A stretch of 64,000 bases of DNA, taken from NCBI RefSeq assembly GCF_910592395.1, contig NC_088311.1, forward strand, positions 24,894,646 to 24,958,645, given 5' to 3'. The stretch is from Lineus longissimus. Lineage: Eukaryota > Nemertea > Pilidiophora > Heteronemertea > Lineidae. The notes under the pieces were generated by a model. The model saw only the letters and a list, made by a program, of their open reading frames with translations, was not told the DNA's origin and did not search any database. Shown here piece by piece: positions 55,001-64,000 of this stretch. The position numbers and the translations under genes were made by a program. Numbering within the stretch: position 1 is the first letter of the stretch; each line of letters starts with the position of its first letter.

Positions 55001-58000
55001 TTGATAGCTTCGTTATCAATCCACCGTACGTTCATTGGTTACACCATACATGTATATCATGAGTTGTATTACGCCGGAAAGTTGGGTCCACAGCGCCGAA
55101 TGACAATGTGACACATGACACATTCTTAATAACAAACATTTAAAGGTCTTTCAGCCAACACCAAACATGCACCTTGTAGATTTTTCGATATAATTAGAAA
55201 CCCGAGTAGCACATCGTATTGTCAAACAAGGCCTACCTCCTTGCTCGGTCCAACTCGTCCGGTAAACGCTTGGTCCATATCCCTTGGATGTCTGTGCAGC
55301 AACACTACAGTTGTACTCGGTGGCTGGTGTGAGGCCAGTAACCTTCAGCCTTTTCGTATCTGGGTCAGAGTGTGACACCTTCGCGTAAGACATCAAGTCT
55401 CTGTTGACATCTTCATTATTGGAAAACAAGGGAGTACAAATCACCTGAAAAGGTTTTGAACATGATGGTTTATAAAATTGTGTGACAGATTGTTTGAACA
55501 AACCATAGACTGAGCTTCCACAACAATCTGCATGCATAAGTTTAGATGTGGCATACCGATCGAAATCGAAGTTCCTTATATTTATTCTTTTCTCTCTCTG
55601 CCGTTTACGATCTCAGTGTGATCTCAGTGACTGGTCCTCATACCTTGTAGTCCTCCAGGCTCCCGTTGGGATAACGTGGTTTGGTCCACACGAGGACTAA
55701 GCTGTTGGTTGTATGTTCTTGCGCTAGAAGCGAGTTTGGTGGCCCAGGGACTGTGGGGATAAAAAGATATGGGAAGTTAGTTGATAGCTTTGTAAGAAAT
55801 TTTCCATGAGTTCTAAGTCAAAGATTACTCCATACATGTATATCAAGAGTTGTATTACGCCGGAAAGTCAGGTCCACAGTGCCGAATGACAATGTGACAC
55901 ACTACACACTCTTAGTAACAAACCTTGAATTAAAGGTTTTTCAGCAAACACTAAATATGCACCTTGTAGATTTTTGATATCATTTGAAACCCGAGTAGCA
56001 CATCGTATTCTCAAACAAGGCCTACCTCCTTGCCCGGTCCAGCTCCTCTGCCAAACGCTTGGTCCATATCCCTTGGATGTCTGTGCAGCAACACTACAGT
56101 TGTACTCGGTGGCTGGTGTGAGACCAGTAACCTTCAGCCTCTTCGTACCTGGGCCAGAGTTTGACACCTTCGCGTAAGACATCAAGTCTCTGTTGACATC
56201 TTCATTATTGGTAAACAAGGGAGTACAAGTCACCTGAAAAGGTTTTGAACATGATGGTTTATAAAATTGTGTGATCAAACTGTAGTCTAAGCTTCCACGA
56301 CAACCTGCATGCATTGAAGCTGACATGCATGCATAAAAACCCTATCGGCCTAGTTAGAAAACACTAACGCCCGTCCGCCATGTTTTGAACGACCGGTCAG
56401 CCATGTTTCAAACGCCCGCAGATATGAAATGAAATGAAAATTGAAATGAAATTTATTGGCCAAAACACAATCTTTGCATATAAGGCACGAAACACAAATA
56501 CAAATGTACATTGATAGGCTACCAGCATGCCGCAGTTGCGCTATCGTATTCACCGGATGTGGAAAACACATATGAGCATCAGTTCATATAATCTTACTAT
56601 AAGTGGCCATTGCGACCTCGCGCGATTGTTGTTTGAAATCGAATGCCACCTAATCAGACAGTTCCTCAATACTCGCATGGTTTTGATACCAGCAAAGCGG
56701 GAAATTGTTTTGCATCTTTAAAACTCGAAAAATAGCTGCGTGCTCCTATAATCATCACAGGGTGTCAGGTTTATCTCCTGATTATGTATCTTATGAATTT
56801 ACTTTGCCAATATTGTAAGAGGGCAAATTTTAAAGGCCACATTGAAACTGAAAATGGTACAGATGGCACAAAAGACGCCATTTTGTCAAACTTGTACGTG
56901 AAATGAAAAACTGGAAAATATGTGCATTTCCAACAACGGCTTCATGGTATAGTGGATAAGACGGCACGTATCAAATGACGAGGGTGGTGAGTTCGAACCA
57001 GCTCGAGGAATATTTTCATTTTTTCTTTACACGAGAGCGTCTCTGTGACCTGTCTCGTCAATGAACTTGTTTTTTTGCAGTCACGTGAGACCTGTCGCTG
57101 GTTCTCTATCATGTTTCAAGTGCAGTTGGTCGTTTGGTGGTCGGGCGTTTGTGTTTTCTAACTTGGCCGTTAGGATTTTTATGCATGCATGTCAGCTTAA
57201 AGAACGAAATCTAAGTTTTTTTTATCAGTCATCTTATAATAAAGTCTCTCTCTGGCGTTTACGATCTCAGTGAAATCTCAGTGGCTGGTTCCCATACCTT
57301 GTAGTCTTTCAGGATCCCGTTGGGATATTGTGGTTTGGTCCACACAAGAACTAAGCTGTTGGTTGTTTTTTCTTGCACGAGAAAGGAGTTTGGTGGCCCA
57401 GGGACTGTGGGGATAAAAGATATGGGAAGTTAGTTGATAGCTTTGTAAGAAATTGTCCATGAGTTCTAAGTCAAAGATTACTCCATACATGTATATCAAG
57501 TGTTGTATTATGCCAGAAAGTCGGGTCCACAGTGCCGAATGACAATGTGACACACTACACACTCTTAGTAACAAACCTTGAATTAAAGGTTTTTCAGCCA
57601 ACACTAATATGCACCCTGAAGAATTTTCGATACACATGTACATGTAATTGGAAATCCGAGTAGCACACCGTATTCTCAAACAAGGCCTACCTCCTTGCTC
57701 GGTCCAGCTCCTCTGCCAAACACTTGGTCCATATCCCTTGGATGTCTGTGCAGCAACACTACAGTTGTACTCGGTGGCTGGTGTGAGGCCAGTAACCTTC
57801 AGCCTCTTCGTACCTGGGCCAGAGTTTGACTCCTTCGCGTAAGACATCAAGTCTCTGTTGACATCTTCATTATAGGAAAACAAGGGAGTACAAATCACCT
57901 GAAAAGGTTTTGAACATGATGGTTTATAAAATTGTGTGACAGATTGTTTGAACAAACCATATACTGAGCTTCCACAACAATCTGCATGCATAAGTTTAGA

Positions 58001-61000
58001 TGTGGCATACCGATCGAAATCGAAGTTTCTTATATTTATTCTTTTCTCTCTCTGCCGTTTACGATCTCAGTGTGATCTCAGTGACTGGTCCTCATACCTT
58101 GTATTCTTTCAGGATCCCGTTGGGATATCGTGGTTTGGTCCACACGAGGACTAAGCTGTTGGTTGTATGTTCTTGCGCGAGAAGCGAGTTTGGTGGCCCA
58201 GGGACTGTGGGGATAAAAAGATATGGGAAGTTAGTTGATAGCTTTGTAAGAAATTGTCCGTTCTAAGTCAAAGATTATTCCAAACATGTATATTAAGAGT
58301 TGTACTATGCCAGAAAGTCGGGTTCACAGTGCCAAATTACATTGTGACACACGACACACTCTTCATATCAAAAACCTTTTATTTGAAGGTTTTTAAGCCA
58401 ACACTCATATGCACCCTGTAGATTTTTCGATATACATGTACATGTAATTTGAAATCCGAGTAGCACATCGTATTCTCAAACAAGGCCTACCTCCTTGCTC
58501 GGTCGAGCTCGTCAGGTAAACGCTTGGTCCATATCCCTTGGATGTCTGTGCAGCAACACTGCAGTTGTACTTGGTGGCTGGAGTGAGGCCAGTAACCTTC
58601 AGCCTCTTCGTATCTGGGTCAGAGTTTGACACCTTCGCGTAAGACATCAAGTCTCTGTTGACATCTTCATTATTGGAAAACAAGGGAGTACAAATCACCT
58701 GAAAAGGTTTTGAACATGATGGTTTATAAAATTGTGTGACAGATTGTTTGAACAAACCATAGACTGAGCTTCCACAACAATCTGCATGCATAAGTTTAGA
58801 TGTGGCATACCGATCGAAATCGAAGTTTCTTATATTTATTCTTTTCTCTCTCTGCCGTTTACGATCTCAGTGTGATCTCAGTGACTTGTCCTCATACCTT
58901 GTAGTCCTTCAGGATCCCGTTGGGATATCGCGGTTTGATCCACACGAGGACTAAGCTGTTGGTTGTTTTTTCTTGCGTGAGAAGCGAGTTTGGTGGCCCT
59001 GGGGCTGTGGGGATAAAAAGATATGGAAAGTTAGTTGATAGCTTTGTAAGAAATTGTCCATGAGTTCTAAGTCAATGATTATACTCCATACATGTATTCG
59101 GAGAGTTGGTGTTGAATGATGACAAGTTATTGCATTTGGTTTAGTAGAGACAGACAATTAATGATTGGAACTTTCTGTACTTGAGATCATGGTTCACGAT
59201 TCGATGCATATTAGTGTAATTATTCTAAACTATTACCATCTTCTGGCGTTTTTATCTTCAGATAGTTGGCTTTCTGTTTTTGATCGGGACTATGCACTGT
59301 TGCTATGATGGTATACTCTGTGAATGCTGTGAGGTAATTCTTTGTATAAGTTTGTCCCGCTTTGGTTAATTTCTTATAACGTGATCCACTGGTTTTCTTT
59401 GCTTGGACATCCAATCGCTTGAAGCAGTCGGATATCATGCCTGGAACCTGAAAGACCATGGTGTTCATTGAGTTCGATTATCTGTCGGTCACCAATTAGA
59501 AATGATAGTCAATGATGCACTGTGGTTGAATTGGCAGTGACATCCCAGTCTTAATTTACGCATTGAGAAGCAATGGTACTCTATATGACGGTCTATGATT
59601 TCAAACAATGCTTATTTGCAAGAAGATAAGGTGAAACACACGGCTTTTTCGCAACAACATGGCAATGATGTTTGGTCAACGTTGGGTGCGAACGTTATCA
59701 TAGGACGTGAATTCCGCTAGTTCTGCATTTGGCAGCAACGCCAAGCACAGACCGAACAACGCCCTGTAGTCGCTGAACTATGATGTGATTAACAGATACC
59801 ATAACGATACAAGTAAAAACCCTACTACCTGTGAGTTTATCACAAGAGACACTCTGTTCGGTCTGACTGACCCCGTGTCTACCGCATTCGATGTCACTGT
59901 TATCACCGGCATCACCATGTAGCCTTCAAAAGATTTTGAAAAAGGCATCACTAATTAAATTTGTTGCTTTAAGAATAAATAAGTGTGTATTAACTAAATG
60001 AATAAGACGAATTCTTTGAAAGGCATTCAATGTATGTATTTTTAAGATAAGCCCAAGATGCCAAACCGTTCGAGAGGCGGACGAGCGTGTTCATCAAGGT
60101 TGTTGTAAAACAACTGATAGAGTTTAAAATTACCTTACACTATCGTACCATGTTGCAAGGCATTGGCCAATGTGCGACAAGAAAGAGACAACGTTTGGTC
60201 AGAGTGAAGTTGTCTTCGAAAGCGAATTGGGTATGTAAGTTCGGGAGCAAGGTTAAGGAAAGTGAACCGAATGTCGATGAAACAGATTTCTCGGCTTCAT
60301 ACCGATTGTTATTGCTAGAAATTAAGGTTTTCTAATTACCTTCACACGACGCGGTTGGAAAGGTTGCAGTTGGGCGATTCCACTCCACAATATTCGAGGG
60401 AATCGTAAACCATTTTAACTGAACAAAGAAGCTGTAGTTTGTCGATGGCTTGAGACCAGTCACATTAAACTTTATCATTCCAGGCTTTGGGTAGTCTAAA
60501 TGGTAGACAGACTTGGAATTGTAAATCAGATCCAGCTGCGTAACTTTCGCGGCATCACAGGCACTGTCATGATGTACGTGTGTCCATTTGACGCGGATGG
60601 AATTAGGGGTGGAAGCACCATCCTTTGAAAATGTTGGTATTCCTAAAAGACACAAGACGATCTATAACATAAGTTGCTCCAAAAGCTTTAGTTCAGTTAC
60701 CACCTAATACTAAGTCTTCAGGTGATGGTAATCCCGTTTTATTGTGCTTGTTAAAAAAAAGTACTTTGTGTATAGTACTTCTCTTACTGAGGTCGCAGAG
60801 TAGTAAAATAAAGACACATTGATTGTAAAAATGACTATTTAACCTAAAAAATGACAGGCTTATGAAATTATTGGATTGGATCAACAATCTCCCTTTAAGA
60901 TCTCGTCAAACCTTGGATTGAAAGTCGGAAATGATAATAATCTCGAAATAAAAACGGTTTCGAAAGGTGGCCTGACCTTTTCAAGGTGACAAATGGAATT

Positions 61001-63912
61001 ATAGCCAAAAATGCTTGTAAATGATTAAGTAATGCTAGAAATAATGGCAACACTCCTGTAAAAAGATTTTACTTCCTAGTAAAAAAATTATACAAATTTA
61101 TCACCGTTTATCTATACACGGACACGGTCCGCCTTTAATATACTAAATTCTTGGATTCTTTCCTATCTTACCTATATTGCAATAAGGTCCGGTGAAATGA
61201 TTGTTACAAATTCCATTTGGACACTTTCCTGTCGTGTCGTCGCACTCAGCATCATTGTCACACTGGCATGGGTTGTTACAGTTAGGACCATAGCGCTTGT
61301 TTTTGCATTCTGAATAACGTAACGACAGAGAAATTAACTGGACGCTGTAATTACTGGTAACGATAACATAATATTAATCATTTTCAAAGCGTATTTGCTT
61401 CCTGAGAGCGCTTTGCTCGATATACTCTGGTATCAGCCACAGAGGTTGGCCTAAAGCAATCATTTTGAACTTGTACGGAACCAAAACAAAGAGTGTCAAA
61501 CTCACGACCTCTCGATCATGAGGCCGACGCCCTATAAATCCGCTTCCATACACTTGAATGATGGTACACTCTCCGTCTCTGGTATATACTTCTATATACT
61601 TACGTGAAGACTGCAACTTGTATGTAAAGCTTAAACATAACTTTTAAAGTTGAGATAAGTAAACCAGCGTTAGAGTAAATGTACTACAAGAATATTTTGA
61701 TATTTCAATATTTGATTGTTTCAAAATCAAAGCTATACATTGTACGTTATTGTTGGTCAAAAAACTATTTGAAAAGATCAATCACAGGCCGAGATGTTTG
61801 AGATAAAGGATGAGCTCTGAGGTCACTCAGCCAGGGGCGGCTGTCTTGCAGTACCTGCGTGATTGCAATGACACTCGTCGGCACTTTTGGGCTCCAAGAA
61901 GTATGTTGTCTTTCACTTGATTCATCGAGCTAAGAACAAGGATGTTCTAGTGGAAAGTTCCTACAGAAAAGTTTCAGATAAACCCACCTTTATAGAGGAA
62001 AGCCTGCACGCTCACTTTACATAGGGTGAGGACTGTCGACGAGTCCATGAGGGTGATCTTCAGGTATTGTCCGACGACGGGGGTGTCACATCGAATGTCT
62101 GGTGCCTCACCAAAATTTACCATACCAGTGTAGTTATGACAGAGATTATTATCCATCGAGATTTTAAAGTTCTTAAGTTTTGCTGGAATGATGATAACAC
62201 AAGAAATTAATTCGTTAGTATCTGAATTCACAAGGTCTAGTGCTCAAGCATCCAAACACATTTGATTTGACACCCGGCATCCATATCATTGGTGACCTTT
62301 TAGCGAGAAACTTTACGTCGATTGCAGCAGACTGTCATGAACTGATCCTCACTGAATCATAGTCAAAATAACATCAATATTGGCGCCAAATGGAATTGGC
62401 ACGCAAGTTCCACTCTCTGTAATGAGTAAACAGAAAGCTGTATTTTCTTAATACAGGACTTTGCATTTCTTCATCAAAACCATCGGAATTTAGTCATTGG
62501 AAGAATTGACCCTGATATGAGTGAAATTGAGCTGACTCTCAGAATGCCCTTTTACCTGACGTGTTGCTCATTCCGAACGTAACTTACCTTGACACATTGG
62601 AACGTCACAGTAATCAAAGCGGTTGTTGTAGGTTCTTTCTGTTGTATAACACCATGGTTCCTTGTCCGTTTCTTCTGGGCTACGGCAGTAATTAAAGGAG
62701 TTGGCTGGCTTATGATAACGACGGAATAGTGGATACGGATTGAACCAATCGTCACAAGTGAAACCCTTCCTCGTTGTGCTCATGGTTCCCCTGTATTCTT
62801 TGCCTTCCTGGGTTGTCTTACACTCTCTAACATCTCCCTCTGAAACATGAAATACACATGTTATAAATAACGGACGAGTCTCTGACGCTCCTCCGTTATT
62901 AGTACTTTTCTTCGTAATGACTTGCGTGGAGGGCAGATATCCGGTTAACTGTCAGTCCGAAATTAATGTGGAAATTAACTTCGTGGTAGGTGTTGAGTAT
63001 GGGTGGTTTAACTGATATACCTAGTACTATACATCATATCATCATCACCATCATCATCACCACCACCACCACCACCATCACCACCACCACCATCATTATC
63101 ACGTCCCGCAGCCGTGCGGTCATTAGGGCGACCCTGCTCTATTGACGATGCTGGGCCAAACAGTTATCCCCTCAGCGAGACTGATCAGGTCACTGGTCTT
63201 TCTTTCAGTCCAGTCATTCGCGTGGTCCATCCAAATGCTCTTTGGTCGGTTACGATCTGCTGTGCCATGCTAGATTGTTTTTGCTAGCGTTTCCCTGTCT
63301 CTCGTGACATGGCGGAACCACCTGAGCTTTTTCTTCTTGGCAATAGTATGGAGGCTGTAATGACGGCAGTTGTACTGGATAGTCAGAACTCGTACTCGGT
63401 TGTTGGTGCTATGGGTTGTGTAGTGGATATTCAAGAGTCTCCTGAATGTCCTGATCCGTTCCTCGATCTCGGTTATGTCCATGTTCATGGTACAGTATTT
63501 TGCCGCATGCAAAAACACTGAGATCTCAGAAGGTGGAGTTTTGACGTCATTGTATCATATCATTATACGATTTATACATTGCGAATAATTTCCTTCAGTC
63601 AGAGTGATTTCCGTGCAACTCTTCAACGCTTCATGTGTACAATATCTTTATCAAAGCAAGACACCTTCTGGACTGTCCAATGTTTTTAGAGTGTCGACTT
63701 CTGATCGTTTGACTTACCTTTACTGTTCCATATCTTCACAGTGAAGAGGACATACTTCCTACCCAGATCCACCATCCACCAAGGTTGGTCTTCCGTGTTT
63801 GTATGACTGCAGCTGGAAAAGGCTTGATTTCTGATTCCATCATGGGCCAAAGAGGAGGAATAGGTATCATTCGTCGAGCTCTGTGTTGAATTCTTTCCAG
63901 CAACAACATTGC
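43063..63912 (-). CDS. Receptor-type protein tyrosine phosphatase with F-lectin/kringle/EGF/FN3 ectodomain (N-terminus beyond window)
   Basis: The 37 visible exons are, in order, 63912-63718, 62839-62588, 62182-61988, 61309-61172, 60642-60340, 59923-59829, 59447-59237; FN3 pairs 59004-58898/58698-58491, 58204-58098/57898-57691, 57404-57298/56233-56026, 55750-55644/55444-55237, 54967-54861/54656-54449; then 53664-53550, 53321-53057, 52692-52650, 52466-52367, 52212-52103, 51502-51360, 50270-50183, 49503-49430, 49122-49086, 48680-48583, 48294-48175, 47931-47783, 47500-47365, 47047-46898, 46668-46581, 44819-44782, 44585-44451, 44254-44126, 43794-43498 and 43137-43063 (1783 aa plus stop). All phases match. 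The weakest calls are the 59829-59923 acceptor (TTTTGAAG) and the 53057 donor (GTTCGT). It should be a cell-surface receptor that dephosphorylates phosphotyrosine; the ligand is unknown. Confidence 0.92.
45027..45467 (+). mobile_element. Harbinger-like MITE, copy 1 (441 bp)
   Basis: TIRs begin AGCCCGCAGCACACTAGCCG and are about 28 bp long. They are flanked by TAA at 45024-45026 and 45468-45470, a TWA target-site duplication typical of PIF/Harbinger elements. No ORF. It lies in the RPTP intron 44820-46580. Confidence 0.85.
45563..45993 (-). mobile_element. Harbinger-like MITE, copy 2 (431 bp, inverted)
   Basis: It is close to the reverse complement of 45027-45467 over its whole length, flanked by TTA at 45560-45562 and 45994-45996. 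Only about 90 bp separate the two copies, so the pair forms a large palindrome. Confidence 0.85.
47140..47430 (-). repeat. About four tandem copies of the D1 exon end plus splice donor
   Basis: The real exon end (about 47430-47365, encoding NFYECVRKMREQRPN then MVQNL, followed by GTAAGT) is followed in the transcript by three degenerate copies of roughly 70 bp each. These still show the ATGAGGGAACAGAGACCGAA-like core. The last copy keeps an AACTTG|GTGAGT donor near 47170. Confidence 0.8.
49858..50125. repeat. Imperfect direct duplication in an RPTP intron
   Basis: About 49858-49972 and 50030-50125 share AGGCCC-AAATCGAT-GGGC and CAG-CGGTCCGGAA-like blocks in the same order. Between them lie repeated CCATATTGG strings. 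Moderate similarity only. Confidence 0.45.
50936..51100. repeat. 165-bp near-perfect foldback hairpin in an RPTP intron
   Basis: The left arm (50936-51013) and right arm (51021-51100) are near-perfect reverse complements over about 78 bp with a loop of only 7 bases. Shared strings include GACCTTGGTTGAGTTACCAA and its complement. It is compatible with a foldback MITE. Confidence 0.9.
52103..52466 (-). other. RPTP block: transmembrane helix and juxtamembrane segment
   Basis: Exon 52466-52367 encodes GLAAGLAVFMVVIIIIIPVV, a single hydrophobic helix. Exon 52212-52103 follows with the stop-transfer KKRRRQGG and an acidic cytoplasmic linker. Together with D1 and D2 downstream this fixes a type I topology. 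Confidence 0.93.
53355..53371. repeat. G17 homopolymer
   Basis: An uninterrupted G run in the RPTP intron 53322-53549. Confidence 0.95.
54026..54448 (-). repeat. Three tandem partial copies of the last FN3 exon with donor sites
   Basis: Downstream of exon 54656-54449 in the transcript, three copies (spacing 134-144 bp) repeat the exon's 3' half (CTGACACCAGC-like start through CCAGAAG) plus about 40 bp of following intron. Two copies retain AG|GTAGGC; the most distal has AG|GCATGT. None has a splice acceptor, so they look like exon-edge debris and not extra domains. Read-through meets a stop right after the first donor. Confidence 0.85.
54449..59004 (-). other. RPTP block: array of five near-identical FN3 domains
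   Basis: Each domain is one 107-bp exon (phase 1-0) plus one 208-bp exon (phase 0-1), 315 bp or 105 codons in all. Recurrent strings are PGPPN, NSLVL, VTGLTPATEYNCSVAAQTSK and GYGPSV. Introns between copies are also alike, so the duplications are recent or homogenised. Confidence 0.93.
56318..57198. mobile_element. 881-bp element with about 57-bp terminal inverted repeats and a tRNA-like block
   Basis: The left TIR 56318-56374 and right TIR 57142-57198 pair (AAGCTGACATGCATGCATAA and its complement, then a TTAGAAAACACTAACGCCCG-like block). It sits only in the intron of the third FN3 unit (56234-57297); the equivalent introns of the other units lack it, so it inserted after the duplications. 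At 56943-57003 it holds a tRNA-like sequence (TATAGTGGATAAGACGG then GTGAGTTCGAACC). Confidence 0.75.
59237..60642 (-). other. RPTP block: two membrane-distal FN3-like domains
   Basis: Exon 60642-60340 encodes one whole FN3 (SIRVKWTHVHHD, then VTGLKPSTNYSFFVQLKW). Exons 59923-59829 and 59447-59237 together look like a second, divergent FN3 (YLTAFTEYTIIATVHSPDQ) lacking the usual tryptophan. The second assignment is less sure. Confidence 0.65.
61172..61309 (-). other. RPTP block: EGF-like module
   Basis: ECKNKRYGPNCNNPCQCDN, then CDDTTGKCPNGICNNHFTGP, has the cysteine and glycine pattern of MEGF/laminin-type EGF repeats. Phase 1-1 exon. Confidence 0.85.
61494..61560 (-). repeat. tRNA-Met-like fragment (SINE head or tRNA pseudogene)
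   Basis: On the minus strand, GGCGTCGGCCTCATGATCGA followed by GAGGTCGTGAGTTTGA resembles the anticodon arm (CAT) and T arm of elongator tRNA-Met. The 5' half and acceptor stem are degraded, so a working tRNA is unlikely. It lies in an RPTP intron. Confidence 0.4.
61988..63912 (-). other. RPTP block: F-type lectin domain interrupted by a kringle
   Basis: Exon 63912-63718 gives the N-terminal half of an F-type lectin (fucolectin): NVVAGKNSTQSS, then CSHTNTEDQPWWMVDLGRKY and VKIWNSK. Exon 62839-62588 is a full kringle: ECKTTQEGKEYRGTMS, FTCDDW, NYCRSPE, PWCYTTE, DYCDVPMC. Exon 62182-61988 gives the lectin C-terminal half: KLKNFKISMDNNLC, IRCDTPVVGQYLKITL and LTLCKVSVQ. All three exons are phase 1 on both sides. 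Confidence 0.9.
63040..63540 (-). mobile_element. 3' end of a degraded non-LTR retrotransposon with CAC-rich tail
   Basis: The minus strand encodes RRLLNIHYTTHSTNNRVRV and KKLRWFRHVTRDRETL, then, past a stop, a PKSIWMDHANDW-like stretch. This is the conserved C-terminal tail of LINE reverse-transcriptase ORFs. It is followed by a microsatellite tail (TGGTGG/TGATGG units, 63040-63100), as expected at a LINE 3' end. It lies in the intron between the lectin N-half exon and the kringle exon. Confidence 0.75.
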
Positions 63913-64000
63913 CTGAAGAAACGATATTAGGGAAATCCAGAATTTACAACCTTATCATTTTGAGAGCAGAACTACGATGCATCTGAACCCCCTAGCCCCT

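Noticed and set aside
61494-61560. Functional tRNA-Met gene
   Set aside because: The anticodon and T-arm region is tRNA-like, but the 5' half is unrecognisable and the B box carries a mismatch.
63270-63518. Host protein-coding exon in the intron before the kringle
   Set aside because: The translation matches the C-terminal tail of LINE reverse transcriptase ORFs and is broken by a stop; it is a transposon remnant.

Overview
This window is eukaryotic DNA: its genes are split into short exons with GT-AG introns and embedded in repeats. Gene content suggests a bilaterian invertebrate, most likely a marine lophotrochozoan (mollusc, brachiopod, annelid or nemertean). The basis is a fused animal-type CAD, a UHRF1 first exon, and a receptor tyrosine phosphatase with an F-type-lectin ectodomain, a style I associate with bivalves and brachiopods. 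The species cannot be fixed from sequence alone.

Layout. (1) 227-379 minus: first coding exon of UHRF1, head to head with (2) 592-4802 plus: complete DHCR24 (8 coding exons, 505 aa). The 212 bp between the two ATGs hold a perfect E2F-type palindrome and a CACGTG E-box. (3) 8494-27642 minus: complete CAD (37 coding exons, 2248 aa), running GATase, CPSase, MGS domain, DHOase, linker, ATCase. (4) 31831-40487 plus: a complete secreted M12B (ADAMTS-like) zinc metalloprotease (15 coding exons, 547 aa) with a C-terminal PLAC-like module and no thrombospondin repeats. (5) 43063 to beyond the window end, minus: a receptor-type protein tyrosine phosphatase, 37 coding exons and 1783 aa visible. Its order is F-type lectin split by a kringle, EGF-like, FN3 domains including five near-identical copies, a membrane helix, an active-looking D1 and an inactive-looking D2. 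Exon coordinates were derived by hand from splice sites; reading frames close across every junction of the DHCR24, CAD, metalloprotease and phosphatase models.

The two housekeeping loci serve separate pathways (sterol synthesis and de novo pyrimidine synthesis). The two surface or secreted genes look fast-evolving and carry most of the novelty. The strongest observations are: a kringle exon (phase 1-1) nested inside an F-type lectin domain where the fucose-binding loop should be; a 41-bp minisatellite of about 34 copies whose unit is the end of the metalloprotease exon encoding the HELGH zinc site plus its splice donor; and a recurrent pattern, seen at least six times in three genes, of tandem duplications that straddle exon-intron borders. 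Introns and intergenic DNA also carry paired DNA transposons (Harbinger-like, pogo/Tigger-like and an unassigned 172-bp family), tRNA-like fragments and a LINE remnant.
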